Shown: piece by piece, positions 44,827 to 56,255 of the stretch
Layout: every line of letters begins with the position of its first letter
Position numbering within the stretch: position 1 is the stretch's first letter
NCBI GenBank assembly: GCA_002364615.1
Contig: DEYP01000013.1
Span: 62,001 to 126,000, forward strand
DNA length: 64,000 nt
DNA from: Arsukibacterium sp. UBA3155
GTDB taxonomy: Bacteria; Pseudomonadota; Gammaproteobacteria; Enterobacterales; Alteromonadaceae
Direction of reading: 5' to 3'
The notes under the pieces: model-generated
The model's database searches: none
Seen by the model: the letters and a program-made list of their open reading frames with translations, nothing else
What the model was told of the DNA's origin: nothing
Program-made: the position numbers and the translations under genes

Positions 44827-46806
44827 TTACGCTATTTGCTTGGTTTTAAACCCTGTACCTAACCGGTCCTGCTTTGCATTATTGACCAAACCCATCGCCG
44901 CAATCTGGCTCCCACTAGTCACATCACAGGCGGCCCTGACAACCAAATCACTGGTGGCACAACTATAATTAAATTCAGTGGGTGCACTACGAATGAGCTC
45001 AATAATTTGCTCAACTGCAAATGCTTCACACGCTTGGTCCAGTCGTTGCAACAAGTGCGACATTTCCGGCCAGCTAAGTTTTGCTTCATCGGCAGCCATT
45101 ATCCGGCTATGCTCGGTCTGGCGCACATTTTCGCCGATTAGCAGCTCTTCATACAATTTTTCACCGGGGCGCAAGCCACTGTACTGAATTTCAATATCGC
45201 CATTAGGGTGAATGTCGTCTTTTACTTCCAGCCCCATTAAGTGAATCATTCGTCTGGCTAAATCCGCTATTTTTACCGGCTCGCCCATATCCAGCACAAA
45301 TACATCGCCGCCCTTGCCCATCGCGCCCGCCTGGATCACCAACTGCGCCGCTTCCGGTATGGTCATAAAGTAGCGGATAATGTCTTTGTGGGTTACGGTT
45401 AACGGCCCGCCTTTACGAATTTGTTCACGAAATAACGGCACTACCGAACCACTGGAGCCCAGCACGTTACCAAAGCGCACCATACAAAAGCGGGTGCTAC
45501 TCTGGTGCTCTGCCAAGGCCTGTAATACCAATTCGGCCAACCGCTTTGAAGCCCCCATTACATTGGTCGGCCGCACGGCTTTATCAGTAGAAATAAGCAC
45601 AAAGGTAGCGACACCGGCTTTTATCGCAGCTTCGGCGGTATACCAGGTGCCAAACACATTGTTTCGCACGCCTTCTACCACATTATACTCGACCAAAGGT
45701 ACATGCTTATAAGCTGCCGCATGGTATACCGTGTTAACCGCGAAGGTACGCATTACCGTTTCCAACCGGCTCTGCCGCTGCACAGTCCCCATTACAGGAA
45801 TAAGCTCTACCTCAAGCTTTTCCCGCTGTATAATTGCAGCCAATTCCTGCTCAATGCTATACAAGCCAAATTCCGATAATTCAAACAGCACCAGCATTTT
45901 CGGCTCGTAGCGAATTATTTGCCGGCATAACTCTGAGCCAATTGAGCCACCGGCGCCTGTCACCATCACTACCTTGCCTTTAATATCGGCGTTCATTAAT
46001 TTACTTTTCGGTTCAACGGCATCGCGGCCCAGTAAATCTTCAATTTTCACATCCTGCAGCTCATCAATTCGCATAGAGCCATCTACCAGATCACTCATGC
46101 CAGGGATAGACTGCACCGGAATAGGCAACTCATCCAGCGCATCCAGTACTTCACGTCTGCGGGCCCGGCTGGCCGAAGGTAACGCTAACAGCACCCGGCT
46201 GATATTTTTGCTTTTAATCAACGAGCTTATCTGTGAAGGCGACCCTACGGTAATACCTAAAATCGTTGAACGCTGCAAGGTGGTATCATCATCAATAAAC
46301 ATAACCGGATGATATTGTTCACCATTAAGTAAAGCATGAGCTAACTGCCGGCCAGACGAACCGGCACCATAAATTAATACCCGCTCTTTATGGCCGTTAT
46401 TACGCTGCACTAAAAACATCCGGGCCAGTAAACGCACACCACCAGAGGTCACCAGTGCCAACATCGCATAAACGAAGATAAGATTGCCTTTATCACTTAC
46501 TTCTAAAAAGGCAAATAGCAGCGCCAGAATTACCGCACTACTGACAATACCGCTTAACACTGCACCCAGTGCATGCTGACCAATATAGCGAATAACCGCC
46601 CGGTATAAGCCAAGCTTGGTAAAGATAAACAAGGTAACTGGCAAGGTAATAGTAAAAGCCAGGGCGATTTGCGGCACAAAATTGGGCTCACCGTGCTGAG
46701 TTAACAAATATGCCGCCACAATCGATGTAATTAAAAAACAGATATCAATAATCACTGATACCAGCCTTTTTATTGAACGCGGCAACGCCAGCAACCATCC
46801 AAACAT
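44827..46806 (-). CDS. membrane-bound nucleoside-diphosphate sugar dehydratase (WbpM/PglF/CapD-like)
   Basis: The 659-residue protein has four N-terminal membrane helices (about 10-125), a first Rossmann domain (YGAGSSGRQLAHAL, about 147), and the SDR dehydratase domain (VTGAGGSIGSELCRQI, about 282). The active site STDKAVRPTNVMGASKR has Met in place of the usual SDR Tyr, as in WbpM. It should convert UDP-GlcNAc to the 4-keto-6-deoxy sugar, the first step to bacillosamine- or QuiNAc-type sugars. The PglE-, PglD- and PglC-like genes lie about 8-10 kb away on the same strand. Confidence 0.92.
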   Translation of the reverse strand: MFGWLLALPRSIKRLVSVIIDICFLITSIVAAYLLTQHGEPNFVPQIALAFTITLPVTLFIFTKLGLYRAVIRYIGQHALGAVLSGIVSSAVILALLFAFLEVSDKGNLIFVYAMLALVTSGGVRLLARMFLVQRNNGHKERVLIYGAGSSGRQLAHALLNGEQYHPVMFIDDDTTLQRSTILGITVGSPSQISSLIKSKNISRVLLALPSASRARRREVLDALDELPIPVQSIPGMSDLVDGSMRIDELQDVKIEDLLGRDAVEPKSKLMNADIKGKVVMVTGAGGSIGSELCRQIIRYEPKMLVLFELSEFGLYSIEQELAAIIQREKLEVELIPVMGTVQRQSRLETVMRTFAVNTVYHAAAYKHVPLVEYNVVEGVRNNVFGTWYTAEAAIKAGVATFVLISTDKAVRPTNVMGASKRLAELVLQALAEHQSSTRFCMVRFGNVLGSSGSVVPLFREQIRKGGPLTVTHKDIIRYFMTIPEAAQLVIQAGAMGKGGDVFVLDMGEPVKIADLARRMIHLMGLEVKDDIHPNGDIEIQYSGLRPGEKLYEELLIGENVRQTEHSRIMAADEAKLSWPEMSHLLQRLDQACEAFAVEQIIELIRSAPTEFNYSCATSDLVVRAACDVTSGSQIAAMGLVNNAKQDRLGTGFKTKQIA

Positions 46807-46925
46807 TTATGTCTCCATCATTCTTTCTGTTCCCCGAATACCACTTTTTTCCAAATCGATCAGGTAAATCAGTTACAAAACAACTCAGCCCCGTTTTTTT
46901 TACAGCGCTAAAGCAAAAATTGCTT

Positions 46926-46934
46926 ATTATAGCA
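46926..46934 (-). promoter_or_regulatory. extended -10 promoter for the WbpM-like gene
   Basis: The minus strand reads TGCTATAAT, a perfect -10 box with the TG extension, about 120 bases before the gene start. The -35 region is poor, as is common with extended -10 promoters. The box is within an inverted repeat (GCGCTAA ... TTAGCGC) that could be an operator. Confidence 0.45.
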
Positions 46935-46981
46935 TTAGCGCCGAATTACAGACAGATTAAAAACAACACAATACAAAATTG

Positions 46982-47881
46982 TTACTGTTTCAGAGACTTT
47001 AACCCGCCTAGCCATTGTCTAAATTCAGTGCCGAGCTGCAGGTCCCGGATACCATATTCAACAAACGCTTTGATATAACCCAGTTTATTACCACAGTCGT
47101 GGCTGCGGCCATTGATATGATAAGCATTTACCTGCGCAGCTTCCATCAACATGGCGATGGCATCGGTGAGTTGAACTTCATCTCCGGCACCAACCGGGGT
47201 CTTTTTAAGACATCCCCATATTTTAGCATCAAATACATATCGCCCCACCACTGCGAGATTAGACGGCGCCTTATCCCGGGCTGGTTTTTCTACAATCGCT
47301 AGCATCTGTTGCGAGTCGCCAGCGCTCAGTTGCTGCTCAGAGACATCAACCACACCATAGTTGCTGACTTGCTCTATAGCGACAGGCTCAACCATTACCT
47401 GGCTGACACCGGTTTGCTCGTATAGCTGCAGCATTTTTGCCAGGTTGTCTGTTGCCAGATTACTGTCGAAGCAATCAATAATCACATCGGGTAGCACTAC
47501 TGCAAATGGCTCATTGCCAACTAAGGGCAACGCACAAAGCACTGCATGCCCCAGGCCTTTCGCTTCTCCCTGGCGAACATGCATAATGGTTACATCTTTA
47601 GGACAAATGGCTTTTACTTCTGCCAACAACTGCCGCTTAACACGCTTCTCAAGGATGGATTCCAGCTCAAAACTTTTATCGAAATGGTTTTCGACAGAAT
47701 TCTTGGATGAATGAGTTACCAGTACGATTTCTTTAATGCCGGCAGCAATGCACTCATTAACCACATACTGAATAAGCGGTTTATCCACTATAGGCAGCAT
47801 TTCTTTTGGTATCGCCTTAGTGGCTGGCAACATTCGGGTTCCCAGGCCGGCAACCGGTATCACCACTTTTTTAATTTTCAT
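46982..47881 (-). CDS. galU: UTP-glucose-1-phosphate uridylyltransferase
   Basis: This 299-residue enzyme makes UDP-glucose. It has the nucleotidyltransferase start [20 protein letters not shown], the [12 protein letters not shown] motif, and [12 protein letters not shown]-glucose is the substrate of Ugd, encoded directly upstream with a 4-base overlap. It is in the surface-polysaccharide locus. Confidence 0.95.
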   Translation of the reverse strand: MKIKKVVIPVAGLGTRMLPATKAIPKEMLPIVDKPLIQYVVNECIAAGIKEIVLVTHSSKNSVENHFDKSFELESILEKRVKRQLLAEVKAICPKDVTIMHVRQGEAKGLGHAVLCALPLVGNEPFAVVLPDVIIDCFDSNLATDNLAKMLQLYEQTGVSQVMVEPVAIEQVSNYGVVDVSEQQLSAGDSQQMLAIVEKPARDKAPSNLAVVGRYVFDAKIWGCLKKTPVGAGDEVQLTDAIAMLMEAAQVNAYHINGRSHDCGNKLGYIKAFVEYGIRDLQLGTEFRQWLGGLKSLKQ

Positions 47882-49221
47882 GTAAAGTCCCTAACATTTT
47901 CGCCCCGGCCAATGGCGAAATATTTAAAGCCTTTGCGTTTCATCCGTTCTGGCTCATATAAATTACGACCATCAAAAATTACCGGGCTGTTTAACTGGGT
48001 TTTTATCAAGTCAAAATCAGGCGCTTTAAACTGTTGCCAGTCGGTGCAAATCAATAGGGCATCGGCCCCTTTTAGCGCCGCTTCCTTAGTGCCAACCAGG
48101 GTTAAATCATCCCTGACACCATACAATTGTTGAATGTCTTCCATCGCCTGCGGATCATAAGCTTTAATTTCAGCTCCGGCTTGCCATAATAAGTCCATCA
48201 ACACCCGGCTTGGTGCCTCCCGGATATCATTAGTTTTTGGTTTAAAGCTCAGGCCCCACAAGGCAAAAACCTTGCCTTGTAAATTGTCACCAAAATAACT
48301 GGTGACCAGTCTGAATAACCGGGTTTTCTGGGTGTCATTGACTTTAGCCACAGCCTTTAATAACGAGACGTCGTGGCCAGCCTTGTCAGCGGCGCGAATT
48401 AGCGCGGTAACGTCTTTGGGAAAGCAAGAGCCGCCATAACCACAACCCGGATAGATAAAATGATAGCCAATTCGTGGATCTGACCCTATACCGCGACGTA
48501 CTGCTTCAATATCAGCACCTACCAGTTCAGCAACATTGGCCATTTCATTCATAAACGAGATTTTGGTCGCCAGCATGCAGTTCGCTGCATATTTAGTCAG
48601 TTCAGCAGAGCGAACATCCATAAACATCATTTTATCCTGGATCCGGTTAAACGGCTCATACAACTCGCGCAGAACATCTTTGGGCCGGTCACAGTAAGTA
48701 CCAACGATAATCCGATCAGGGCGCATACAATCGGCAACCGCAACCCCTTCTTTCAGAAATTCTGGGTTTGAAACCACATCAAATGGCAACGCCAGTTCCC
48801 GCTTTGCTAAAACCTCGGCAATTCTGGCCTTTACTTTATCGGCGGTACCAACCGGCACGGTCGATTTATCAATAATAATTTTGGCTGCATCCATATACCG
48901 GCCTATGGTGTCTGCCACGGCCAGTACATATTGTAAATCAGCAGAGCCATCTTCTTCCGGCGGGGTGCCTACCGCAATATACTGTACTTCTCCATGTTCT
49001 ACCCCGGCTTTTGCATCGGTAGTAAAGTGCATTCGTCCAGCCTGATAATTACTGATGACCAGCTGTTCCAGCCCTGCTTCATGTATCGGCATGATGCCAT
49101 TGGTCAGGTCAGTTATCCGCTGTTGATTCACATCAACACAATAAACGTTGTGTCCTACTTCAGCCAGAACGGCGGCCTGAACCAAACCCACATAACCAAT
49201 TCCAAAAACCGTTACTTTCAT
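47878..49221 (-). CDS. ugd: UDP-glucose 6-dehydrogenase
   Basis: This 447-residue enzyme oxidises UDP-glucose to UDP-glucuronate. It has the NAD motif [10 protein letters not shown] (about 7-16), [20 protein letters not shown], and the active-site Cys in [13 protein letters not shown] (about 260). With GalU it supplies acidic sugar units for the surface polymer. It overlaps galU by 4 bases. Confidence 0.95.
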   Translation of the reverse strand: MKVTVFGIGYVGLVQAAVLAEVGHNVYCVDVNQQRITDLTNGIMPIHEAGLEQLVISNYQAGRMHFTTDAKAGVEHGEVQYIAVGTPPEEDGSADLQYVLAVADTIGRYMDAAKIIIDKSTVPVGTADKVKARIAEVLAKRELALPFDVVSNPEFLKEGVAVADCMRPDRIIVGTYCDRPKDVLRELYEPFNRIQDKMMFMDVRSAELTKYAANCMLATKISFMNEMANVAELVGADIEAVRRGIGSDPRIGYHFIYPGCGYGGSCFPKDVTALIRAADKAGHDVSLLKAVAKVNDTQKTRLFRLVTSYFGDNLQGKVFALWGLSFKPKTNDIREAPSRVLMDLLWQAGAEIKAYDPQAMEDIQQLYGVRDDLTLVGTKEAALKGADALLICTDWQQFKAPDFDLIKTQLNSPVIFDGRNLYEPERMKRKGFKYFAIGRGENVRDFT

Positions 49222-49349
49222 CAGACTTCCTTATTGGTACCCAGCCAGATTTGTACCTGACTAGAAACAAGATTAAATGCAGACAATAATTAAACTCAAA
49301 CACGTTAACAAGTGTCAGTTTGAACAGCGTGTCATGAATGTTAGCTTAA

Positions 49350-49958
49350 TTATCGGGGAATGATCAGTTGTTGTTGCAAAAACGCCACCACCTGGCGCGC
49401 CGCCTGCTCAATACTTAATTCGGCCGTTTTTAAATGGATATCGGGCGCTGCCGGCGCCTGATAAGGCGAGCTAATACCGGTAAAATGGGCAATTTCTCCG
49501 GCGCGGGCTTTCTTGTATAAGCCTTTGGGGTCGCGCTGCTCACACACGGCCAATGGCGTATCGACAAACACTTCAATAAAAGCATCACCGGCCAGCGCTT
49601 TAGCCTGGGCACGATCGCTGATAAAAGGCGAAATAAACGCCGTGCCGACAATTAAACCGGCATCCAGCATTAAACGGCTGACTTCGGTAATGCGCCGGAT
49701 GTTCTCAACCCTTGAGGCATCATCAAAGCCTAAATCGCGGTTCAGGCCGTGGCGCACATTGTCCCCATCCAATAAGTAGGTATGGCAACCAAGGTCAAAT
49801 AGCATCCTGTCGACCGCATTAGCAATAGTCGACTTACCGGAACCAGACAGGCCGGTGTACCAAAGCAAACAGGGTTTATGGCCATTGCGCGCTTGCCGCT
49901 CTGCAAGGCTTAGCGCGGCATTATGCCAAACGATATTGTTGTTCATAGCTGAATCCAT
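49350..49958 (-). CDS. cysC: adenylylsulfate kinase
   Basis: The enzyme phosphorylates adenylylsulfate (APS) to PAPS. The 202-residue protein has the P-loop [13 protein letters not shown] (about 36-48), [15 protein letters not shown], and [10 protein letters not shown]. An ATG at 49946 is an alternative start; neither has a strong ribosome binding site. It follows the SLC13 gene after 84 bases and completes the cysD-cysN-SLC13-cysC block. Confidence 0.95.
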   Translation of the reverse strand: MDSAMNNNIVWHNAALSLAERQARNGHKPCLLWYTGLSGSGKSTIANAVDRMLFDLGCHTYLLDGDNVRHGLNRDLGFDDASRVENIRRITEVSRLMLDAGLIVGTAFISPFISDRAQAKALAGDAFIEVFVDTPLAVCEQRDPKGLYKKARAGEIAHFTGISSPYQAPAAPDIHLKTAELSIEQAARQVVAFLQQQLIIPR

Positions 49959-50042
49959 CTCGTTATCGGGTGCCTAAAAAACAAATAGTACTAACAAAGG
50001 GAATAATCTTAAAATGGAAGTTCTCTTAAAATGAAAGCACTC

Positions 50043-51770
50043 TTAAAATGGAAAAACCAGAGGGATCAACAACACACTAAGTACAACATAAGTCAGTGCC
50101 ACCGGCCCCCCTACCAGCACAAAATGCTTTAACTTATAGCTGCTGGCGTTAAACACCATTAAATTGGTCTGGTAACCATACGGCGTAACAAAGCTGGCCG
50201 ACGCGGCAAACGCCACGCCCATCACCATCGGCATAACATCAACGCCCATGCCTTTGGCCAGGCTGTAGGCCACCGGAAACATCAGCGCCGCAGCGGCATT
50301 ATTGGTAATAATTTCAGTGAGCAGATAGGTTAATAAAAAGATCCCAATAAACGTTACCATCGGGGCCTGTCCGGCTAAGGCGCTGCCAGCAAAGTCACTG
50401 ATATTCTGGGCCAGGCCAGTGTTGCTCATGGCACTGGCGATACAGAGCGCGCTGGTGACGATAAGCCAAATTTCTACCGGAAAGCGACGTTTTATCTCAT
50501 TGATGGTTAAGCAGCCACTAAATAACAGCGCCGCCAGCAAATATATAGCGGCAAGCAATAACGAGGTTCCGCTAAATACCGTACCGGCAATCATGGCCAC
50601 GAAACCCCACCAGGTTAAACGCTCGCGCCAACCACTTAGCATATGTTCCGGCTCTATACCGGACAACAGGTAAAAGTTCTTACTGATATTATGACGGCTG
50701 GCAAAATCGGGACCGGTGGCCAGCAATAAAAAATCGCCGGCTTTTAATTCAATTTCGCCCAGCTTGCCATTTACCCGCTCGCCTTCGCGCCTTACGGCCA
50801 CCACAGCGGCATCAAACCTGGCCCGAAAACCGCTGTTTTTCAGGGTTTTCCCTGTTAATACCGACTCTTCTTTAATAATAACTTCAGTCAGGCTCTGGGT
50901 CTCCAGGCCATTTTCGTCGGCGAATAAACTAATTCCGGCAAACTGCTTTAATACGTTTACCTTATGCACATTACCGGTAAAAATCAGTTTGTCACCCGCT
51001 TTTAAAATGTCGTAGCGCGCTACCGGTCGGATCACTTCGCTATCGCGCACAATCTCCGTTAAAAACAGCTCGTCTAAATGGCGCAGACCTGCCTGCTCCA
51101 CGCTCTGACCAACCAGCGGAGAATCACTATTGAGCTTAGCTTCGAGCAGGTATTCAGTGATCACCACATCCCGGGTTTTCTCATCCGGCAGCAAATAGCT
51201 CATAATAAATAATACCAGGCTGCCCCCGGCTAATACGCCCAGGCCAACTAAGGTAAAGTCAAAAAAGGCAAAACCAGGCTCACCGGTTTCAACCAGCATA
51301 GAGTTAACAATAAGGTTGGTCGAGGTACCAATTAAGGTCAGGGTGCCCCCCATAATAGCGGCATAAGATAATGGAATAAGTAACTTGGTCGGCGCCACTT
51401 TTTTGTTAGCCCTAACCGCGTTCAGCATCGCGGCCACCACGGCGGTATTATTAAGCACCGAAGAGGCCAGCGCGGTAAAACCAATAGTTCGCAGCACCGA
51501 GCCGGCTACCGAGCGGGTAAACAAAAAGCGCGACAGGCGCCTAAGCAAACTGGTTTTTTCAAGAGAAAAGGATATTAACACCAGCAACACCAGCGTAGCT
51601 AGCCCGGGGTTGGCCGCATTTCTTAGCAGCATGCTGCTGTCAATAAAACCAAATGCCAGCATAGCCAGCAACATGGCGGCGAAAATACCAGCCGAATGAG
51701 CAGAATAGCGGATAAGTGCTGCTACCAGCAGCACTAACATCCCTACCAGCGCCATGGCTGGCAGACTCAT
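50043..51770 (-). CDS. SLC13 family permease, probable sulfate transporter
   Basis: The 575-residue membrane protein has about ten to eleven hydrophobic segments with two soluble RCK/TrkA-C domains in the middle (about 205-370). It shows [10 protein letters not shown] (about 108) and [12 protein letters not shown], typical of the divalent-anion/Na+ symporter superfamily. It overlaps cysN by 4 bases and precedes cysC, so sulfate is the likely substrate. This is inference from context. Confidence 0.87.
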   Translation of the reverse strand: MSLPAMALVGMLVLLVAALIRYSAHSAGIFAAMLLAMLAFGFIDSSMLLRNAANPGLATLVLLVLISFSLEKTSLLRRLSRFLFTRSVAGSVLRTIGFTALASSVLNNTAVVAAMLNAVRANKKVAPTKLLIPLSYAAIMGGTLTLIGTSTNLIVNSMLVETGEPGFAFFDFTLVGLGVLAGGSLVLFIMSYLLPDEKTRDVVITEYLLEAKLNSDSPLVGQSVEQAGLRHLDELFLTEIVRDSEVIRPVARYDILKAGDKLIFTGNVHKVNVLKQFAGISLFADENGLETQSLTEVIIKEESVLTGKTLKNSGFRARFDAAVVAVRREGERVNGKLGEIELKAGDFLLLATGPDFASRHNISKNFYLLSGIEPEHMLSGWRERLTWWGFVAMIAGTVFSGTSLLLAAIYLLAALLFSGCLTINEIKRRFPVEIWLIVTSALCIASAMSNTGLAQNISDFAGSALAGQAPMVTFIGIFLLTYLLTEIITNNAAAALMFPVAYSLAKGMGVDVMPMVMGVAFAASASFVTPYGYQTNLMVFNASSYKLKHFVLVGGPVALTYVVLSVLLIPLVFPF

Positions 51771-53188
51771 TTACGGCCTTTTTGCGACAATTCAGGGAAG
51801 TGCTTGCGCAGTAGCTGAATAAGCTCCAGTTCAAACGAACTCAGGCCACTGATTTCCTGCTCTGGTTGCGGTTCGGCTTGTGCCACCAGCGCCGCATCTA
51901 CCATACCCGCCGCAACGGTAAGGTTAGTTAAGCGGTCAATGACGATAAAAGCGCCGGTTTGCTTATTTTTTAAATAGGCATCAAAGGCAACCGCTTCGGT
52001 CAGGTTAATATCGACCAGTCCAATTTCGTTCAAGCCCAGGTTTTGCGCATCGCGCTCTTCCAGGGTATTCACATCAATCCGATGATGCAGCTTGGCCACT
52101 TCTCCGCTAACCAGCTTGCAGGCAAATTTAAAGTAGTAATCCCGCTCGGTTTTCAGCGGTTGCTCGTGCATCCAAATCATCTTGGCGCGCAAACGTGATG
52201 ACACATGCGCCAGCACATCTTTTTTCACCAGCATATTACCGCGGCTAATGTCTATTTCGTCATTTAAGGTCAGTGTCACAGCCTGTGGTGCATGGGCTTC
52301 CTGTAACTCACCGTCAAAGGTAACGATAGATTTAACGGTAGATATAGTACCGGCAGGTAACACCCGGATGGTATCACCTACTGCCACGCTACCAGCGGCA
52401 ATGGTGCCGGCAAAACCACGAAAATCAGAATTGGGCCGGCTAACCAGTTGCACCGGGAAACGAAACTCAGGGCTGTCAGCTGAGGCACTGATCTCCATCG
52501 TTTCCAGATACTGCATCAGGGTTGAACCCCGGAACCAGCTTAGCTTTTCGCTGGGGTTAACCACATTATCGCCTTCCAGCGCAGATATCGGCACAAAGCG
52601 AATATCCGGAATATCCAGTGAGCCCGCCAGGGTTAAATACTCTTCCTGAATTTCTTTGTAGCGCGCCTGCGAGTAGTCCACTAAATCCATTTTATTAATG
52701 GCCACAATCACATGCTTAATGCCCAACAAACTGCAGATAAAGCTGTGACGCCGGGTCTGGGTTTGCACGCCTTTGCGCGCATCCACCAGAATAATCGCCA
52801 CATCACAGGTAGAGGCACCGGTTGCCATATTGCGGGTGTATTGCTCGTGGCCCGGGGTATCGGCAATAATAAATTTACGTTTATCCGTCGAGAAGTAGCG
52901 ATACGCCACGTCAATGGTAATGCCCTGCTCGCGCTCTGACTGCAAGCCATCGACCAATAAGGCTAAATCGACTTTATTACCCTGAGTACCCGACTTTTTA
53001 CTGTCTTCGGTTATGGCGGCCAACTGATCTTCAAAAATCATTTTGCTGTCGTGCAACAAGCGGCCAATTAAGGTGCTTTTACCATCATCGACACTGCCGC
53101 AGGTAATAAAGCGCAGCAGTTGTTTATTCTCGTGTTGGTTTAAATACGCTAAAATGTCTTGTTCAATTAAGGCTGATGCATGGCTCAT
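51767..53188 (-). CDS. cysN: sulfate adenylyltransferase subunit 1 (GTPase)
   Basis: The 473-residue GTPase drives APS formation by CysD. It has G1 [15 protein letters not shown] (about 32-46), the switch II motif [16 protein letters not shown] (about 165), and the EF-Tu-like domains 2 and 3 behind. It is not fused to CysC, as the kinase is a separate gene. It begins 14 bases after cysD. Confidence 0.96.
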   Translation of the reverse strand: MSHASALIEQDILAYLNQHENKQLLRFITCGSVDDGKSTLIGRLLHDSKMIFEDQLAAITEDSKKSGTQGNKVDLALLVDGLQSEREQGITIDVAYRYFSTDKRKFIIADTPGHEQYTRNMATGASTCDVAIILVDARKGVQTQTRRHSFICSLLGIKHVIVAINKMDLVDYSQARYKEIQEEYLTLAGSLDIPDIRFVPISALEGDNVVNPSEKLSWFRGSTLMQYLETMEISASADSPEFRFPVQLVSRPNSDFRGFAGTIAAGSVAVGDTIRVLPAGTISTVKSIVTFDGELQEAHAPQAVTLTLNDEIDISRGNMLVKKDVLAHVSSRLRAKMIWMHEQPLKTERDYYFKFACKLVSGEVAKLHHRIDVNTLEERDAQNLGLNEIGLVDINLTEAVAFDAYLKNKQTGAFIVIDRLTNLTVAAGMVDAALVAQAEPQPEQEISGLSSFELELIQLLRKHFPELSQKGRK

Positions 53189-53202
53189 GTTGTTCTCCGG
53201 TA

Positions 53203-54135
53203 CTAAAAGTACCCCTCCATCTTTTTCTTTTCCATCGAGCCACTGCTGTCGTGGTCAATCACCCGGCCCTGGCGCTCTGAGGTTTTGGTCAACAGCATTT
53301 CCTGAATAATTTCAGGCAAGGTCGCCGCCGTCGATTCCACCGCACCGGTTAACGGGTAGCAACCAAGGGTTCGAAATCGCACATGCTTCATCTGCGGTGT
53401 TTCACCATCTTTTAACGGCATACGCTCATCGTCAACCATAATCAGCGTGCCATCACGCTCAACCACCGGCCGGGGCTTAGCGAAATACAAATCCGGAATA
53501 TCAATGTTTTCCAGGTAGATATATTGCCAGATATCCAGCTCAGTCCAGTTAGAAAGCGGAAATACCCGGATACTCTCACCTTTATCTACCCGGCCATTAA
53601 AAATACTCCACAGCTCCGGCCGCTGGTTTTTCGGGTCCCAGCGATGGTGTTTATCGCGAAACGAATATACCCGCTCTTTCGCCCGGGACTTTTCTTCATC
53701 TCGACGCGCCCCGCCAAAGGCCGCATCAAACTTATACTTATCCAGTGCCTGTTTCAGGCTCTGGGTTTTCATAATATCAGTATGCTTGGCACTGCCGTGG
53801 CTGAACGGCCCAACATTCATTGCCCCCCCTTCCGGATTAATGTGCACTAGTAAGTCCAGGTCCAGCTCTTTGGCAATTTTGTCGCGAAAGGCGATCATTT
53901 CCTTAAACTTCCAGGTGGTATCAACATGCAGCAGCGGAAACGGAATTTTGCCAGGATAAAATGCCTTGCGGGCCAGATGCAGTAGCACTGAAGAGTCTTT
54001 GCCTACCGAATACAGCATCACCGGATTATCAAACTCGGCAGCCACTTCGCGGAAAATCTGAATAGACTCATTTTCCAGCGCTTTTAGATGGGTCATTCCT
54101 TTACTTTGATTTGGGTTTTGCAAAGAGGTTTGCAT
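53203..54135 (-). CDS. cysD: sulfate adenylyltransferase subunit 2
   Basis: The 310-residue subunit forms APS from sulfate and ATP. It has the PP-loop [13 protein letters not shown] (about 44-56), [16 protein letters not shown], and [19 protein letters not shown]. It leads the block cysD-cysN-SLC13-cysC. An AGGAG box precedes the ATG. An internal ATG ([12 protein letters not shown]) 13 codons in is an alternative start. Confidence 0.96.
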   Translation of the reverse strand: MQTSLQNPNQSKGMTHLKALENESIQIFREVAAEFDNPVMLYSVGKDSSVLLHLARKAFYPGKIPFPLLHVDTTWKFKEMIAFRDKIAKELDLDLLVHINPEGGAMNVGPFSHGSAKHTDIMKTQSLKQALDKYKFDAAFGGARRDEEKSRAKERVYSFRDKHHRWDPKNQRPELWSIFNGRVDKGESIRVFPLSNWTELDIWQYIYLENIDIPDLYFAKPRPVVERDGTLIMVDDERMPLKDGETPQMKHVRFRTLGCYPLTGAVESTAATLPEIIQEMLLTKTSERQGRVIDHDSSGSMEKKKMEGYF

Positions 54136-54446
54136 AAATCACTCCTGTTGATTCGTTGCTATAGCTTACAGAAATAGTCATGGCAGTACCAGATATCAGC
54201 GAACGATAAACCACCGGCAGTGGCAGATAAATGCAGCGGTTTAGATGGCTGCAACGGCGCAAATATACCGCTGAGCATATGAAGGGTTCAAGGAATGGTT
54301 TGGTATAAGATATAGCGCTGTGCTTTGGCTTCTAATTAGCCCTTAAAAAAAGGGTCTGAGTGAATAATTTATTCACTCAGACCCTTTAAAATAAAATAAA
54401 AGACGCTTATATAAGTTACCAATATTTTGGTACCAGTTATCAAGTG
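54136..54446. other. intergenic region between cysD and the aminotransferase gene
   Basis: The 311-base gap holds the long perfect palindrome at 54349-54387 and, to its left, the probable cysD promoter region. No CysB site or gene was recognised. Confidence 0.5.
54342..54387 (-). terminator. strong intrinsic terminator of the polysaccharide operon
   Basis: AAAGGGTCTGAGTGAATAA (54349-54367) is a perfect inverted repeat of 54369-54387, a 19-bp arm with a one-base centre. On the minus strand seven Ts follow the stem. It begins about 60 bases after the aminotransferase stop. The arms are longer than in most terminators and could be a REP-type element used as one. Confidence 0.85.
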
Positions 54447-55622
54447 TTAAGCCGAAGCCAAAGCCAAAACCTCACTTAAAATCTGACAGCTTTTTGCCAT
54501 TTCGTCCTTAGTCAAAGTTGGATGCACCAGCATCATCATGCTGGTTTCACCCAATAACTTTGCATTTGATAAGCGCTTAGTTGGTCGCCAGGAAGTATTA
54601 TCAAACGCTTTTTCCAGATAAACTTCAGAACAACTACCCTGAAAGCAAGGCACACCTCTGGCCATAATTTCATCGACAATACGGTCGCGACTCCACTCTG
54701 CGGCCAGATGCTCTGGATTAACAAAGAAATAATGCTTATATTCGGCATGCTCATAGTCAGCAGGAACCTCGACTAACCGAAGTACCGGAAAGTCTTGAGC
54801 AACTGCATCCAGTTTAGCGGCGTTCTGTTGCCGGGCATTAGTCCAGCTTGTAATCCGCCGAAGCTGAATCCTTCCGATCACTGCCTGCATTTCCAGCATG
54901 CGCCAGTTGGTACCAAAGCTTTCGTGCACCCAACGAAACCCAGGTGGGTGCTCCCGCTCGTACACGGCTTCAAAACTTTTGCCATGATCTTTATAAGACC
55001 ACATCCGCGACCAAAGTGCTTTGTCGTTAGTAGTCACCATGCCACCTTCACCACCGGTGGTCATTATTTTATCCTGACAGAAACTCCAGGCACCGATATG
55101 GCCGATAGAACCAACTGAACGCCCCTTGTATTTTGCGCCATGCGCTTGAGCGCAATCCTCTATAACAGCAAAACCGTGCTTTTCAGCCAATGCCATTATA
55201 GGGTCCATGTCGGCAGGCATACCAGCAAGGTGCACAACTATCACAGCTTTGGTATTAGGTGTTAATACTGCTTCAATGGTCTCAGCTGTGATATTTTGGC
55301 TGTTTAAATCAACATCAGCAAAAATGGGGTTAGCACCCGCCGTTACCACACAAGAAGCAGAAGCTAAAAAAGTCCTAGGCGTTACAATTACGTCATGGCC
55401 AACACAAACACCCAGCGCTTTGAGTGCAACATCGAGTGCTAAAGTGCCATTGGCCAGGGCTACTGCATACTTAGCCTGTGACCATGCAGCAAAATCTTTT
55501 TCAAATTCTCGGCATTCCTGACCAGTCCAGTAATTCACTTTATTTGAAAGAACGACATCACGAACTGCATTGGCTTCTTCTTCGGTAAAGCTTGGCCATG
55601 GAGAAAATTTAGTGTTTAACAT
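54447..55622 (-). CDS. DegT/DnrJ/EryC1/StrS family aminotransferase (PglE-like)
   Basis: This 391-residue PLP enzyme probably aminates C4 of a 4-keto-6-deoxy UDP-sugar. It shows LANGTLALDVALKALGVCVG, VIEDCAQAHGAKYKGRSVG, and the PLP lysine in SFCQDKIMTTGGEGGM (about 185). With the WbpM-like dehydratase, the NeuD-like acetyltransferase and the sugar transferase it fits a UDP-diacetylbacillosamine route. It is the last gene before the terminator, 12 bases after the acetyltransferase gene. Confidence 0.9.
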   Translation of the reverse strand: MLNTKFSPWPSFTEEEANAVRDVVLSNKVNYWTGQECREFEKDFAAWSQAKYAVALANGTLALDVALKALGVCVGHDVIVTPRTFLASASCVVTAGANPIFADVDLNSQNITAETIEAVLTPNTKAVIVVHLAGMPADMDPIMALAEKHGFAVIEDCAQAHGAKYKGRSVGSIGHIGAWSFCQDKIMTTGGEGGMVTTNDKALWSRMWSYKDHGKSFEAVYEREHPPGFRWVHESFGTNWRMLEMQAVIGRIQLRRITSWTNARQQNAAKLDAVAQDFPVLRLVEVPADYEHAEYKHYFFVNPEHLAAEWSRDRIVDEIMARGVPCFQGSCSEVYLEKAFDNTSWRPTKRLSNAKLLGETSMMMLVHPTLTKDEMAKSCQILSEVLALASA

Positions 55623-55634
55623 ACCACTCCGTTA

Positions 55635-56255
55635 CTACTTAATAATTTTGGCGGGTACACCCACCGCAGTGACATTGTCTGGAAAATCTGTCACAACCAC
55701 AGCACCAGCACCCACCATTACATTTTTACCAATACTTTTTAATTGTATTACCGAAACACCGATGCCTAACCAACTGCCCTGCCCGACTTCAACGCCGCCC
55801 GCTAAACATGTACCAGGACTGATATGAACCGCCGCAGCAAGTTTACAATCATGCTCTACCACAGCATTTGAGTTAATAATGCAAGCATGGCCAATTTTTA
55901 CATCTGCATTGATTACCGCACCAGCCATCACCACAGTACCTCGTTCGATAACAGCAGATGAAGAAACTGTCGCTGCGGGGTGCACAACAGTCGCTACAGC
56001 AAACCCTTTAGCAGCAAGTTCTTGTTGTTTAGCAAGTCGCACATTATTGTTGCCAATCGCTACAATAACAGCAGGTTTGTCAGTTAAACTAAATAAGCTG
56101 GCGGTACTGCCCACAATATCAGAACTGCCATTTTTAGTTTTAGCGGGCCAGGCATCATCATAAAATGCTACTTTATCCCAAAGCCCAGTGGCAAGTGCAG
56201 CATCTGCTACTACCTTGCCATGTCCACTTGCACCCAATATTGCAAGCGTTGTCAT
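55635..56255 (-). CDS. NeuD/PglD-family sugar O/N-acetyltransferase
   Basis: The 206-residue protein has an N-terminal Rossmann-like UDP-sugar domain (LAILGASGHGKVVADAA) and a left-handed beta helix of hexapeptide repeats (about 90-190; HPAATVSSSAVIERGTVVMA, AGGVEVGQGSWLGIG). His in VVEHDCKL is placed as the catalytic base of PglD. It should acetylate the amino sugar made by the neighbouring aminotransferase. It overlaps the sugar transferase gene by 4 bases. Confidence 0.9.
   Translation of the reverse strand: MTTLAILGASGHGKVVADAALATGLWDKVAFYDDAWPAKTKNGSSDIVGSTASLFSLTDKPAVIVAIGNNNVRLAKQQELAAKGFAVATVVHPAATVSSSAVIERGTVVMAGAVINADVKIGHACIINSNAVVEHDCKLAAAVHISPGTCLAGGVEVGQGSWLGIGVSVIQLKSIGKNVMVGAGAVVVTDFPDNVTAVGVPAKIIK

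Noticed and set aside
50043-51770. Na+/H+ antiporter or arsenite pump
   Set aside because: The fold allows it, but the overlap with cysN and the nearby cysC favour sulfate.
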